From: Saccharum officinarum
Taxonomy: Eukaryota > Streptophyta > Magnoliopsida > Poales > Poaceae
Reading direction: 5' to 3'
Assembly (NCBI GenBank): GCA_020631735.1
Contig: CM036179.1
Location: 22,621,063-22,685,062 of the forward strand
Length of the DNA: 64,000 nucleotides
Part shown: in pieces, positions 1 through 12,649 of the stretch
Numbering within the stretch: the first letter of the stretch is position 1
Layout of the letters: each line of letters opens with the position of its first letter
Made by a program: the position numbers and the translations under genes
Notes under the pieces: generated by a model
What the model was told of the DNA's origin: nothing
The model's input: the letters and a program-made list of their open reading frames with translations, nothing else
Database searches by the model: none

Positions 1-428
1 CATGATTGCTAAATATGATTGCACTAATCACTATATGCTAGACTTTATAGTTAGAATAACATAGGATTTATCCTCATAGTTTGTTCTAATTCCATGCTAG
101 TGACTATAGACTTAGAGTGTTCTATTGAGATGTTTATCATTTATTATGTGGCTAAGTGCTTATTAGTTATCATTCATTATTCATTTATATATATTTATCT
201 TGTGACACTTACCCTGTATGAGGAGATAGACAAAGACATGGTTACACTCTCCATTACCACATGCAGTGATGCTCATTGCTCATTATCCTTAGCTTTCCCT
301 CCCCATGTGTAAAAATATAAATAACGATACCTGGATTACTCCTGGTTAAAATGTTACATCGGTACTATCTGCGCGCTTGTGGATTTCATATTTAATTCTA
401 GAGGAGCATTTGCATATTTAGTACCACA
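1..428 (+). mobile_element. 3' part of an old Ty3-type LTR (element G)
   Basis: AT-rich sequence with no coding capacity. From about 330 to 428 it follows the same order of motifs as the last ~100 bases of the LTR of element E (5750-5851): a 'gataccTggA.tactcc' segment, 'ctacatcggta', 'gcttgtggat', then a terminal '...ccaca'. A primer-site-like stretch follows at once. I infer the 3' part of a plus-strand LTR from a distant relative of E and F. The left end lies outside the window. Confidence 0.35.
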
Positions 429-560
429 CCTCTAGTGCCATGTTGGGGATGACAACTTGGTTTAAGTGGTGTTAGAGGTGTTGTTAAGGCATTTCTTGGC
501 ATCATTGCTAGAGTGGAGTCAAAACCTTCATTCTTGGTGAGAGTGTTAAGAAGTGCCAAC
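429..560 (+). other. Degenerate primer site and leader after LTR G
   Basis: Positions 432-450 (tctagtgccatgttgggga) resemble a worn tRNA-Asp-type primer binding site of the kind seen at 5859-5876 in E. The following ~100 bases would be the leader of element G before it is cut off by the LTR of F. The exact junction with F (somewhere in 550-580) could not be placed. Confidence 0.25.
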
Positions 561-1491
561 ACCCAGTATCTATAAGCCTGCCAAACCTATTACGGGAGGT
601 AGGACTACAAAGGATTCAATGAAGCTATAAAGTCACCTTCACGAGCTACCACCATCCGGAAAATCAGGGGACATTCACAAGTGACCCTAGTCGAAGCACC
701 ACGTTTACACTACGGATACTACTTTAATCAAGGAGCTACCAAGATCAAAGCACTCAAAAGAGTTGCAAACTTGAAGAACAATATGAGCAAATTGCTTACT
801 TGAATCAGGAGTCGATTACTAAAGAATCTCAGAAGCAAGTCCCGTGCGAAGGAACTTGATCCCAAAGAATATAGTAGCAGAGAAGCACCGACAGGTCGGA
901 GCTCCTCCAATACTCCACTCTCCAACTCTCTCTCTATCTCCAAACAAGACTAATTTTAAGAAGAACTAATCTCTCTTGATTGCTAGCCTAGATCTCTATG
1001 GGATGTAGAATTAGGGTTTCTGGCTCTTCAGCTCTTGATCAGGAAATTCCTTAGGGAGGGGGTCCAGGCTCTGTATATATAGTCTAGTGGGGTGCACGAG
1101 AGCCATTAGATCAAACCAACTTAACGTAGGGCCAAGATGCATCCTTGGATGTGGTGGAAGGAGGTCGTAGAAGATGATAGGCGAGGCCCACAGCAGCACG
1201 CCAGGCGGCACCAAGGGGTGGGGCCGATCGGCACCCCCTAGAAGGTTCTGGCGCTTCCCTTTGCACCAGTGTCTTTTGGTGTCTTCCTGATTCTTCTAGT
1301 GTAGTTTTTGTTGTGGTCGTCTTTTTATGCAATTAAATCCTCATTTGTATGTTTTTCTGGAATAATCCTTGGAAAAATAGCAATTCACCAAAACTCATGA
1401 AAATTATCAGTAATAACCTTCTATTCTATGATATTTATGCGTTTCACAAGGAAGGTTGACGGTTCATGATATATGTTAACTACTATCAACA
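560..1491 (-). mobile_element. 3' LTR of minus-strand element F, left end truncated
   Basis: On the minus strand this begins with TGTTGATAGTAG at 1491 and has a TATA box at 1074-1081. Bases 595-625 (gggaggtaggactacaaagg...) match the other F LTR at about 13725-13755. The copy does not continue to the TGTTGG terminus seen at 13405, so its left end was lost or replaced before 550-580. The GC-rich stretch 1100-1260 resembles the upstream promoter region of grass LTRs. Confidence 0.5.
1074..1081 (-). promoter_or_regulatory. TATA box of the F LTR
   Basis: TATATATA read on the minus strand, preceded by a GC-rich segment (1100-1260) and followed by a plausible leader running left. The placement suits the U3/R boundary of a minus-strand LTR. 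Confidence 0.4.
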
Positions 1492-3272
1492 CCTGTCTTG
1501 GTTTTGAGTTTTGATTTTGGTTTGACAGGTTCAAGACCTTCACTTGTAGAAATTGGGGAGTCAACTATCTTTCCCTTACACTTTGCTTGAAGTGTGTCCT
1601 GCTCATAAGATAAGGTAGAGATCAAGTGCATGGGCTCTGTTGGTGGGAAAACACCAACGGAACCAAAAACTTTATTTATTCTTCTCTATCCTTTAGGCGT
1701 AGTGAACAAGATGAAGTTGATGTTATGTGTGTGTTCAATTATGTCATAGGTAATAAGATCAGAAGATTGAGCATGAATGTAGCATTTAAGTACATTTGGC
1801 CAAAAAGATTGAATTTCTTAACCTATAGAAGGATTGTCCATAAGGTATAACTCTTTACATGATTATGACTATCATCTTCCAGATATAAGGTGTGCAACTT
1901 TTTAGCTCATTTGGTTAAAACTATGAGATCAAGAAAGTGGTGCTAGGAACAATCTTAACATGTTGAGTTAATCAGGTTAGATCAAGTAATGGAGTTGTAA
2001 CCCAAACATGTTTGTTTCTTATTTGTGTGCCTACCAGAATCAAGGAAAAGCTTTTTAAATAATGACCATTTTACCTTAGAATGTTACCTTTGTCATTAGA
2101 GCATGAAGAAACTATATGACAAAGGGTAGATGACTCATGATGGTCCTTCCCTTTTGCTTGAAGTTTTCCTTGTTCGGCTAGTCTCGCATCTTGAGCTTGT
2201 TCATGAGCTTCTTGTTTCATAGATCGCACCTCTTTCTCATCCTTTTATCATATCATCTTTTTGTTTCTTTGATCTTACCACTTTGTTGGTCCTTCCTCTC
2301 CACTCATCGTTTTATGGCATTTGCCTTCTTCCTCTTTATTCCAAAGCTGTAGTGGTGGCTAGGTTTGCAGATTCATGCCAAACCATGAATAGGCGTAGCT
2401 TATATTCATTCATCTAGTTCTTCTATCCATGATGAATGAGTTGTGTCTTCTTTGTGCAATGTTATTGGAGTTCATCATGTGCCTAGCTTCATCTCTGATT
2501 TGAATTCTTATCATGACTTACCCAAATTGAATTGAGAGTTCCCTCTAGGGGTTAGTTTGAAAAATATCCAGTATCTACTAAAGCATACTTTTGGCTCAAA
2601 AATCAACCTAGACACCACGTCTAATTTCATTTAGGAAGGCATTTTAACCTAAGCACCACGCTTAATTTAAAAGCCTTTGGAAGTAAAATTATCACACCTT
2701 TTGGTTCAAGCATCAAACTAGACACCGTGTCTAATTTAATTTAGGAAAACAGTTTAAACTAAGCACCATGCCTAATTTAAAAGGTGTATGAAAATACTTC
2801 AAAACCTACGCATACTATAGCAGACAAAGGTAGCATGAAAGCATTATAGAGATTTATTCAATTGGAAATGAAAGAGCATGATTATTATTGAGCATGATTT
2901 AAAGGTAGAGACAACCAAAATGAATTAGCAACATGCCATAGGATTTTTCAAATAAGCCCATCCCCTATGCTTGAATTTTGCAAGGCAAAGTCAAGTTTGG
3001 ATGGATGTGATTCAATGTTGCTTGATGATTGGTTGGACATACCTTGAGTCGACATTGTTCATCCCTTTTTTTCAAACCTAAAATGGTAAGTGACAAAAAT
3101 ATCGGAAGAAATATTTTCACAACTATATTTCTATGCTCACTTCACAAGGGCAAAAAGGTGAAAGCTCATGTTATCTCTCAAAAGTGCTTGCTTTAGGACA
3201 AAAGCTCATCCTTGGGAAACCTTCTAATTGCACTTCAAGTTGGTGAATTGGTTTTCCCTTCGTCACCAAACT
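1492..3272 (-). other. Non-coding internal part of F
   Basis: No sustained ORF. It is homologous, in reverse, to the non-coding interior of E. For example, 1535-1660 matches the complement of about 8600-8700 (the 'ccttcacttgtagaa' stretch), and 2940-2990 matches the complement of about 7870-7900 (a 'caagctttggggga'-like tract). F and E therefore share a whole non-autonomous body plan, not only the gag-like gene. Confidence 0.55.
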
Positions 3273-4359
3273 TCATGTACCTATCTCAGGATTCACACAA
3301 TGAGATATGCAATGTTTATGATAAACATATGCATCTACAACCACCCTTTCAAAGTCTTTAGGAATAGAAAGTATGAGGGAGTTGAAGATCTCGTGTGTGA
3401 TAGTAGAGAGACCAATTAATTCAGGAGATTTCTCATATGAGCATGAATTTGATGAGATGTTCATGATGTAGCTTTCATGCCCATCGATGATATAATCTTC
3501 CTTTTCAAGCTCCAAGGGTGATTCTTCATGGATGTCCATGGGCCAAAAGTTTGTCTCCATTGTTCCATGCCTATGATATTCATTGGACATTTTATTGTCT
3601 AAGATTTCCCATGGATTGATGTCTCTCAGGTTGGTCTTGTCTAAGACCTCTAAACTTGGATGAGTCATGTTTGTAAAAGGAATTGACTTAAAATCACCAT
3701 TTGAAACTAGGCCATGTTTGGATTTTACCCATAAGGCTTCGTCCTTGTCCATCCATTCTTTAGCAACGGCATACAAGTTCTTAATACATAATGCCATTGT
3801 CATTGCTCTTTTTGGTCATCCTTGTGGCCTTAATGATTCCTATGCTTTGGTTGTCTTAGTGAATTTTTGGGGTCATCTTGAGACTTAGGAGAAAGAGCAT
3901 AAAGGGAATCATTGGGGTCAAGGATGGGTTGAGAGATGGGTTCATATGAGACATTTAATGTGGGCATATAAGGGGAGAGGATAGAAGTGTCTTCTAAAGG
4001 GCTTGGCTCTCCTTCTATGGCATCACTAGACGTGCCATCCTTAAATTCTTCTTGATGTCCTATATGGAAATAAGGACACTTTCTAAGAGGTCTCTTCTTA
4101 AGAGGATTTGAATTATATTCACTTGAAGGTCTCTTATGAAGATGAGAATTTAATGTTCTCCCAACATCAGCACCAAAGAGGTCATCCTTAATTTCAACAA
4201 AGATTTTTGAAGGTGGAATTCCTTCTTCTCTTGAGGGATTTTGGTGTATTGATGGTTTAGGATTGATAGCTAAATCTTGGGATTAAAGTGGTTGCGATTT
4301 GGCTATCAGAACTTTCTCTTCTTGATCGGGAGATGATTTCTTCTCTTTTTTGAGGAGTT
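3273..4359 (-). pseudogene. C-terminal half of the gag-like gene of F
   Basis: Minus-strand coding remnant. It starts at the E insertion site (4359) with a Lys/Glu-rich segment containing EEKVLIAKSQPL and ends in an open stretch of about 176 codons (3803-3273). The same order of motifs occurs in E at 6690-7570: EEKVLIAKSQP, SSEYNSNP, EWMDK-EAL, THPS-E, LDKTN, and RVVVDAYVYHK close to the stop. Several stops interrupt 3804-4290. The N-terminal, capsid-like half lies on the far side of E at 12650-13250. Nothing enzymatic is visible. The N-terminal half is gag-like; the function of the C-terminal extension is unknown, but it is kept in two diverged copies. Confidence 0.6.
4355..4359. repeat. Left target-site duplication of E (GAGTT)
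   Basis: GAGTT directly precedes the TGTTGATGG start of E and is repeated directly after its end at 12650-12654. A 5-bp duplication is what Ty3/gypsy integrases produce. Confidence 0.85.
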
Positions 4360-5851
4360 TGTTGATGGTCCTTAATGCTAACATTATACCTTCAATTAAT
4401 GCACAATATAATGGCAAAAGCGTTATTAGTGCATGGTTGTAGGACTTCATTCTAACAAGTTCCATGAGTTGTGTTGTTCTCACTTATTTTATAGATTATC
4501 AATATTTTACCACATAAAAGTACCTCAAGTGGTGAAACAGAGCACACCATCACAAAGAGCTCGTCAAGACGATTGAAACAGACATATCATTTGCTCTATT
4601 TGGAGTTCCAGAGAGAAAGTCCCCAATGGATACGACTCAAAAGATTCTACAAGACTCTAGAACCATCACCAAGCAAGAGTTTTAGGGACTAACATAACAA
4701 TTTCCACAGCTTTGGTGAATTGTGAATTTTTAGGGAAAAAACAAAATAAGCCGAGAAGGAGTAGGAGTTAAGAAATCGAACCAAATCAAGTCAAAATTCT
4801 ACGAAAATTGATGGAAGGTAATAGAGGACACGAGAAGACACAGGAACGAAGCGAAAGCCCAGATACTAACAAGTGGGCCAGCTAGCCTAGGCCCACCTCT
4901 AAGTGAGATCAACTTCGCATGGCAGCCTCCAACCGACCTCTATGATGCATCTTGACCACTGTTTCATGTCGGTTTGATCTGAGGGCTGCAGTTCACCCCA
5001 CCGGGCTATATAAGCAGGGGTAGACCTTCCCTCTCAGGCATCTCCATCTTCTTCTCATTAGCTACACCCAGAGAAAAAGCTAGGGTTTCATTCCTCCATC
5101 CAAGTAGAAGAAGTAAAGGTCCCTCTAGATTTTCTAGTTCTAGTTCTTCTATTTCATCTTCTAGTTTTAGTTCTAGTTCATTGAGTTGTAAACTAGAGAA
5201 GAGGGAGAGAGAAGAGGAGAGAGCCGAGGAGGAGCTAGATCTCACGGATCTTCCTCGACATTGTACATTTGCAGCAACCGGTTTGTCTTTGAGCAATCTC
5301 CAGGTTCTTCAATTTATAATTCCTAAGTTCTTCATTTAATTTTCGTATTTACTTTTAAGTTATTTATTGGATTCCTGCTTGCATCAAGTGCTCACTACTT
5401 TGCAATGCTAGAGTAGTAATTAATAGATTGGGTGTGGCGCTTAGTCTTGTGATTACCTATAATTGCACCCAATCTAGCGGATTGTTGTGGTAGCCCTAGG
5501 GTAGTGACAGCCCTAACGGTCGACGTATTCCACCACGTTCGGATTGGTGTTTGTAGGACCATAGTTAGAGCTTCCAAGCCCCCTTCTCATCCCTTTCTGT
5601 GGTTAGTGTTCTAATGTCCCAAAATAAGTAACCCTAAAGTAAACCCTGATTCCTAGATCACTCCATAGAACTCTTAGGAAAATTCCTCTCTTCCCACAAA
5701 AACATATAGTTATCCCTTGGCAATCTATACCTCAACTAGTGCACTTCACATTTCCCATGGAAAATCGATACCTTGGAATACTCCCAAGTGAAAGCTACAT
5801 CGGTATCCATACGCTTGTGGATTTTTCTGTTTGTGTTTAAATTACCCAACA
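4360..5851 (+). repeat. 5' LTR of E
   Basis: 1,492 bp, starting TGTTGATGGTCC and ending ...ATTACCCAACA. It pairs along its full length with 11154-12649. Over the first ~95 bases the two LTRs differ at roughly seven positions by eye, so the insertion is not recent. It holds a TATA box at 5007-5014 and a run of imperfect 'ttctag' units around 5126-5190. Confidence 0.85.
5007..5014 (+). promoter_or_regulatory. TATA box of the E 5' LTR
   Basis: TATATAAG in the context ccgggctatataagcagggg, conserved at 11804-11811 in the 3' LTR. It is the likely core promoter of E. Confidence 0.6.
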
Positions 5852-5858
5852 AGCTTTC

Positions 5859-5876
5859 TAGCACCATTGCCGGAGA
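5859..5876 (+). other. Primer binding site of E (tRNA-Asp type)
   Basis: TAGCACCATTGCCGGAGA lies seven bases after the LTR end. It is a mutated form of the tRNA-Asp-complementary site typical of Tat/Athila elements (TGGCGCCGTTGCCGGGG). Element F keeps a better version at 13381-13397 (minus). Confidence 0.65.
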
Positions 5877-5962
5877 ATGGTAGCTATGCTAATTTCGAGC
5901 CAAGTTCGTCCATTTATTTTTCTTTTTCTTTTTACCACTTTTTTCTTATAACCACTCACCAT

Positions 5963-7570
5963 ATGGATTTCACACCTATTTATAAATTCTTTGCTCCAAA
6001 GGGCGACTTGTTGGAGCCTCCACCATCATCACACCCCATTCTTACAGATGGATATGAGCTTTGCCCTACTTTCATAGCCATGGTTCAGGAGAAATCCTTC
6101 TCTAGGTTAGAAGATGAAGATCCTTATACCCACCTTAGGGAATTTGAGCTGTTGTGTTCTTGCCTAACAATTGTTGGCATGACACAAGAGACCCTTAAAT
6201 TGAAATTATTTCCATTCTCCCTATTGGGAAGAGCGAACAAGTGGTATGCTCATTCCGTAAGAGATGTAAATGGAAATTGGGATGAACTCCGAGATAAATT
6301 TTGTCTTGCGTTCTTCCCTCTTTTTTGAATCGTTGATCTTAGAATAGAAGTTCTTACATTTAAACAAAAAGAGAAGGAGACTCTAGGATCAGCTTGGGCT
6401 AGGTTCACAAGCCTTATCAATTCCATTCCAAACATTGCCTTGCCTGACCATGTCCTACACTATCACTTTTATCGTGGTCTTAGCAAGAAAACTGCTCTAC
6501 ATCTCGACATTGCTTTAGGAGGTTCATTCTCACATAAACTCATCAGTGAAGGGAAAGCCATTCTAGAGAAAATCCTTGAAAACACCCCTTACACTAGCAT
6601 TTTTTATGAGTTTCCCAAAGAAGAGAAAGAAATCGAGCCTAGCCCTGAACCAAAAGATAAGGAATCAATTCCTAGACAAGAAAAGGAAGTTTTGATAGCC
6701 AAATCACAACCACTCCAATCCCAAGATTTAGCTGTCAATTCTAAACCATCACCCCAAAATCCTCCAAGGGAAGAAGAAATTCCACCTTTGGAAAGCTCTG
6801 ATCTTTCTGATACTGATGGTTTAGACTTCCAGTTTCATAAGAGATCTTCAAGTGAATATAATTCAAATCCTCTCCAGAAGGGATCTCTTATAAAATGTCC
6901 TTATACCCAATGGGAAGAATTCAAGGATGGCATGTCGAATGATGCCATAGAAGGATAGCCTTGCCATATGGAAAATCCTATCTGCTGTCCTATTATGTGC
7001 ATAGACAACACAAATTCTAGACCTATCTCTAAACCCATCCTTGTTTTCGAAGATCCCCCTTATGCTCATCCTTTTCAGTCTCATGATGATCCTAGAAATC
7101 CACTAAGACAACCAAACCATAGGATTTATGAAGACCATGAGGATGACCAAGAGAGGCTACGACAGTGGCTAGAATGTATAGAATGGATGGACAAGGAAGA
7201 AGCCTTAATGGAATCCAACCTTGACTTAGCTTCAAATGGTAAGGTTTCAACTCCCTTTGAAGATGAGACTCATCCATCTATGGAAGAGGCCCTAGACAAG
7301 ACCAATTCAAGAATCACTAATCCAAGCAAAATTCTGAACATTCAGATTAGAGACGAAGATGACATCAATGAGCATGAAACCTATTCCATAATGACCTGAT
7401 TAAATCCATGCTCCTATGAGATATCTCCTAATTCAATTGGTCTCTCCAACCCCATCACATTCGAGATCTCTAACCCCCTTATCCTCTCTGTTTGCAAAAA
7501 CTTTAAAAGGGTGGTTGTCGATGCATATGTTTATCATAAATATTACAAATCTTATTATCTTGAATCTTGA
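5963..7570 (+). pseudogene. Gag-like ORF of E with three in-frame stops
   Basis: One reading frame stays open from the ATG at 5963 to the TGA at 7568-7570 except for three internal stops: TGA 6326-6328, TAG 6956-6958 and TGA 7397-7399. No frameshift is needed, so the ancestor had a protein of about 535 residues. Residues ~30-210 look like a plant Ty3 capsid domain (RANKWY..., W.EL..KF, FFPL, then AWARFTSLINS and HYHFYRGLS). A Lys/Glu/Pro-rich linker and a C-terminal region with EWMDKEEAL, LDKTNSR and VVVDAYVYHK follow. No zinc knuckle and no protease motif are visible. An ATG at 5831 in the same frame lies inside the LTR and is not the likely start. The homologous gene in F is arranged the same way. 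Confidence 0.7.
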
Positions 7571-10500
7571 GATAGGTACACTTAAGTTGGTGTTGGAGGG
7601 GAAACCACTTCACCAAATCGTATTTTGAAGGTTTCCCATGGACAAGCTCAGTGTCCTAAAACAAGCACTTTTTAGATCCTAAAACACGAGTGTTCACCTT
7701 TTTGCTACGCCGCCCTTGTGAAATGAGCTTAGGGATTTAATTATGAAAATATTCCTTTAGGTATTCTTGTCACTAACCTTTCTAGGATTGGAGCAAAAAG
7801 ATCGAATGAAGAACAAACACAAGGTATGCAACATTGAATTAAATGCACCCAAACTTGATTTTTGCAAAATTCAAGCTTTGGGGGATAACTTTCTAAGAAC
7901 ATCCCTATCATGTTGCTATTCTGGTTGTCCCTACCTTTAAGACATGCTCAATTTGCTATACACCAATCATGTTCTCTTCCATCACCATTTGAGTAAATCT
8001 CTATAATGCTTTTATGGTACCTTTGTCCATCATAAGTAAGTGTTGGTTTGGAAGTACTTCATGAGTAGTTCTAAAGGCTTTTAAATTAAGCAAGGTGCTT
8101 AGGTTAAATAGCCTTCCTTAATCTAATTAGATATGGAGTCTGGTTAGGTTATTGAACTAAAAATTGCTTGTAGACATTGGTATATTTTGTTGGACTAACC
8201 CCTGCAGAAAAAACTTTCAAAAGTCAAACTGGGAAGTCTTGAGATGAACTCATATAGAGAGAAAAGAGATACATGAACTTGAACAACCTTGCATAAGAGT
8301 AACATAGCTCACGCATCATGGAGAGATCCATGGAACAAGAAGACGAGTGCCACAAGACAAGATCTACAATCAAGTACTCACTCCATGAACGAGGGTGAAC
8401 AAATCTCCATCAAGCCCCTTTAAGACAAAGGCCATCATGGGGAAATTCTCAAGACAACGAAGGGAGCACAAGGACTGTCAAGAATATCAAGATCATGAGA
8501 ACAAAAAGATGCTCCCATCACTAAAGCACACTGTGAGATAAGCAAGAGAAGACAAGCCATTCACAAGCATAACTAGTTGAGCAAGAGAAGCTTCCACTAG
8601 GTGGTTCGGTACCATCACCTTTCAAATGATAAGGATACACTTTGAGCAAAACGTGGAGTTGGTCAACTCCTAAATTCTACAAGTGAAGGTCCTGAATCTA
8701 CAAGAACATGCACACTAAGCAAGATGCGGCCAGCTTCCACAATTAATGCTTCACTTCAAATGGCTGTTGGACGAATGAAGAACATGGGTGACACCATATC
8801 AAGAAGTGCATAGATCATGGTCTCCACCTTGGGGTCAGATGAGTCACCTAAGGAATAAACATGGTGAAAAGTCTTGTTCAGAGGACTTGAAACATTGAAC
8901 CCTCGACGGGAGGTAAAATCGGTAGTTATCCATATTTATCTTTTCTGCATAATCATTTTTAGCATATTTACTTTTCTACATTAGCATTGCATTATAAAAA
9001 GAAAAGAAAATAAAAATATTCATATGATGCATCATAAATCCTAAAGCCCCATGTGAATAAATTTGTGGTGTGTAAAAACCCATGGAGATATTCACTGTGG
9101 TGGCATAAAAATAAAATAAATATGTATGCATTCATCTTGTTAAACTTTCTTTGCATCATAGAAAATATAAAAAAATACAAAAATATTGAGAAAGAGATCC
9201 TACTGAAACTCTACTTAAACAATCTCAAAAGCTTTGGACAACTGAGGCTTAAGTGGCCAACCACTAACGCTTAACATGTTCCATAAGTTTTGTTGTCTAT
9301 TTGAGTTTCACAAGATTCAAAGAACCAAGAAGAGTTGACAAGCAAGTGGATGTTCCATCCACTGTTGGAGCAGTGTCTCATCCGTTATCAACACCAATCA
9401 ATGCTTCGATAGAGAAAGTATAGCTCCACTGCCAGTCTGCTACATCACAAGATCGAACGACTACATCAACATTCAGCTTGGGGGAGGGCACCCCCATGTA
9501 TCTAGGTAAGTATCCTTATCCTCTTATGTTTTCTTTTTACATAAATTAATCCAAAAATAAATAAATAAATAAAATGTGAGCACATGAAGGTTCACGTTAT
9601 ATATCTATGGAATTTTCACTGTCTACTTTATCTAGTCGAGTATTTGTTCTATATTGTGTTATTTCATAATAATGTGTGTTAGTTAGAGTGTGTCAAGTTT
9701 GCTTGAATTAGTTTGTAAATAAAAAGAACCTAGTCAAATCTCTATGCATGGAAATGATGAATAGTTGCTTTGTCGTAATTCCTTTCAAGTCCCTAGTTTT
9801 CAACCTCGAACTTTACTGAGTTTTGGAAATAATTATTTTAACCTAGGATTTACTCTAAACTTGAAACTTGTGGGTTGCAAATGCTTGATCTAAGTCTAGG
9901 TGATTGACGGATATGATATAAGAAGGTCTGAGCTGTTGTTTATCTTGTTCCTAGAGAAACTTGAGTTCTGGAGATTTATCTTTTGAAAGACTTAAAAATT
10001 GCCACATGATGAGTTCCTGTATGACTAGAGCTTTAATTCCTACCACAGCCATATATACATGCTTGCTAGAATAGGAAAACCAGCTCATAGGCTGCTTGCT
10101 TTATGTTGAGTTTGGTCAACCCATGTGAGACCCTTGTCGAGAGGATGGTCATGCTCCCAAGATCAAGATCACTTACACCCACATATATCCTACTGCTCCT
10201 ACCCTAGGAGTACGCAAAAATATGCCTTTTTTCACCCCAAAATCTATCTCCTACCCTGGGAAAGGATCCAAAAAGATTATTAGGTTTCTAAATAAATGCT
10301 CCAAGATTATGATTTATCTCTTCTCCAAGTTCATTGTAAGAGGCTGGAGATCCTTTGTAAAAAAAGAAAGAAAGAAAGAAAAAAAGAAAAAAAAGAGAAA
10401 AAAGAAGTCTATGATCTCTATGCTAAGAAGTTCATTATTGTCATCAAAGAAAGGAGAAAGAAGATATCCCAAGACCTCCACAACAAAGTTCTTCATAAAT

Positions 10501-11141
10501 TCTTCAGTTGGAGGGAGTCTCTCCAGGAGCAAAGTAGAATTAGGTTAGCCACCAAATATTCCCACACACATGCACATCTTGATCTAAGGATATGACACTG
10601 CCCTCCTCGGATCCCGTTTTGACTGGGCAATATATGCAAGGTAAGTATGCTACATTCTTGAAATACCCTCAGCTCTAGATAAGCCTATTAGTTATAGGGT
10701 AAGAGAGAGGAGGCATGATGCTACCCTGCTTATTCCAAAAATACCACATATTCTGAGTAAAAGAGAGAAGGCAAAACACCATCATTGCCTTGAAAAGGAT
10801 CCACAAATACCGCATATGAGAGACTAGAAAGGGTCATACAAAAAGGAATCTCTAAGTTTTATTTTGAAAATCTACAAAAACCTAGAATGAAGGTTAATCG
10901 AAGAACTCGAGACGTAATGCTTGACTTGATTGTTCTATCTTTCAACTACTTAAGACCCGAGTGAAGGCCAGAAGCTCCATAGTTGAAGGTAATGGATAAG
11001 TTTGAAAGTCAGAATGATTTGCTCTAATCCGGAGGAGAATTCTTGTTTGAACGCATGTGTACTTTTGAGGCGTGAAAGCATTGAAGCAACTTCTAATCCA
11101 TTATTGAGATTAGCTTTGCTCAGGGACTAGCAAAGGTTAAG
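7571..11141 (+). other. Non-coding interior of E
   Basis: 3.5 kb between the gag-like ORF and the 3' polypurine tract, where an autonomous element would carry pol. I see only short, unsupported ORFs. Purine tracts resembling secondary polypurine sites occur near 7872-7886 (caagctttggggga) and 9477-9488 (gcttgggggagg). Part of this region is shared with F in reverse. Confidence 0.6.
10359..10407 (+). repeat. A/G-only simple repeat
   Basis: A 49-base run of only A and G built from (A)nG and GAAA units. It creates Lys/Arg-rich spurious ORFs in several frames. Confidence 0.9.
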
Positions 11142-11153
11142 CTTGGGGGAGCT
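11142..11153 (+). other. Polypurine tract of E
   Basis: cttgggggagct directly before the 3' LTR start (TGTTGATGG at 11154); the expected site for plus-strand DNA priming. Confidence 0.65.
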
Positions 11154-12649
11154 TGTTGATGGTCCTTAATGCTAATATTATACCTTCAATTCATGCACAA
11201 TATAATGGAAAAAGCGTTATTAGTGCATGGTTGTAGGACTTTATTCTAACAAGTTTCACGAGTTGTGTTGTTCTCACTTGTTTTACAAATTATCAATATT
11301 TTACCACATAAAAGTACCTCAAGTGATGAAACAGAGCACACCATTATGAAGAGCTCGTCAAGACAATCAAAACGGACATATCATTTGCTCTATTTGGAAT
11401 CCTGGAGAGAAACTCCCTGATGGATACGACTCGGAAGATTCTAGAAGATTCCAGAACCATCACCAAGCAAGAGTTTTAGGGACTAACATAACAATTTCCA
11501 TAGCTTTGGTGAATTATGCATTTTCAGGGATAAAAACAGAATAAGCCAAGAAGGAGTAGGAGTCAAGAAACCGAACCAAATCAAGTTGAAATTCCACAAA
11601 AATTGACGGGAAGGTTTTAGAGGACACGAGAAGACACGGGAACGAAGCAGAAGCCCGGAGGCTAACAAGTGGGGATAGCCGGCCTAGGCCCACCTCCAAG
11701 TGAGATCAACTTCACGTGGCGGCCTCCAACCGACCTCTACGATCCATCTTGACCACTATTTCATGTCGGTTTGATCCGAGGGCTGCGGTTCACCCCACCG
11801 GGCTATATAAGTAGGGGCAGACCTTCCCCCTTAGGCATCTCCATCTCCTTCTCATTAGCTACACCCAGAGCAAAAGCTACGGTTTCATCCCTCCATCCAA
11901 GTAGAAGAAGTAGAGGTCCCTCTAGATTTTCTAGTTCTAGTTCTTCTAGTTCATCTTCTAGTTCTAGTTCTAGTTCATCGATTTGTAAACTTGAGAAGAG
12001 GGAGAGAGAAGAGGAGAGAGCCGAGGAGGAGCCGGATCTAACAGATCTTCATCAACATTATACATTTGCAGCAACTGGTTTGTCTTTGAGCAATCTCCAG
12101 GTTCTTTAATTTTATAATTACTGAGTTCTTCATTTAATTTCCGTATTTACTTTTAAGTTATTTATAGGATTTCTGCTTGCATCAAGTGCTCTAGTCTTTG
12201 CAACGCTAGAGTAGTAATTAATAGATTAGGCGTGGCACTTAGTCTTGTGATTACTTGGAATTGCACCCACTCTAGCAGATTGTTGTGGTTGCCCTAGGGT
12301 AGTGACAGCCCTAACGGCCGACGTATTTCACCACATTCAGATTGGTGTTTGTAGGACTATAGTCAGAGCTTTCTAGCCCCCTTCTCATCCCTTTCTGTGG
12401 TTAGTGTTTTGATGTCCCAAAATAAGTAACCCCAAAGTAAACCCTGATTCCTAGACCACTCCATAGAACTCTTAGGAAGATTCTTCTCTCCCCACAAAAA
12501 CATATAGTTATCTCTAGGCGATCTAAACCTCAACTAGTGCACTTCGCATTCCCCGTGGAAAATCGATACCTTGGAATACTCCCAGGTGAAATCTACATCA
12601 GTATCCGTGCATTTGCGGATTTTTCTATTTGCGTTTAAAATACCTAACA
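11154..12649 (+). repeat. 3' LTR of E
   Basis: 1,496 bp, same termini as the 5' LTR. It contains the TATA box at 11804-11811 and a cleaner 'ttctagttctag' microsatellite at about 11928-11977. GAGTT follows at 12650-12654. Confidence 0.85.
11804..11811 (+). promoter_or_regulatory. TATA box of the E 3' LTR
   Basis: TATATAAG, same position and context as in the 5' LTR. Confidence 0.55.

Larger units (their letters stand above)
4360..12649 (+). mobile_element. Complete non-autonomous LTR retrotransposon E
   Basis: An 8,290-bp element bounded by TGTTGATGG...(C)CTAACA and flanked by GAGTT on both sides. Order: 5' LTR (4360-5851), tRNA-Asp-type primer site (5859-5876), gag-like ORF with three stops (5963-7570), 3.5 kb without coding capacity, polypurine tract, 3' LTR (11154-12649). 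There is no protease, reverse transcriptase, RNase H or integrase, so it must have moved in trans. The primer type and gag place it with Tat/Athila-like Ty3 elements; the family name was not determined. It is inserted antisense within the gag-like gene of its relative F. Confidence 0.85.

Noticed and set aside
10222..10595. Lys-rich ORFs of about 100 codons
   Set aside because: Produced by the A/G simple repeat at 10359-10407; two overlapping frames are equally open.
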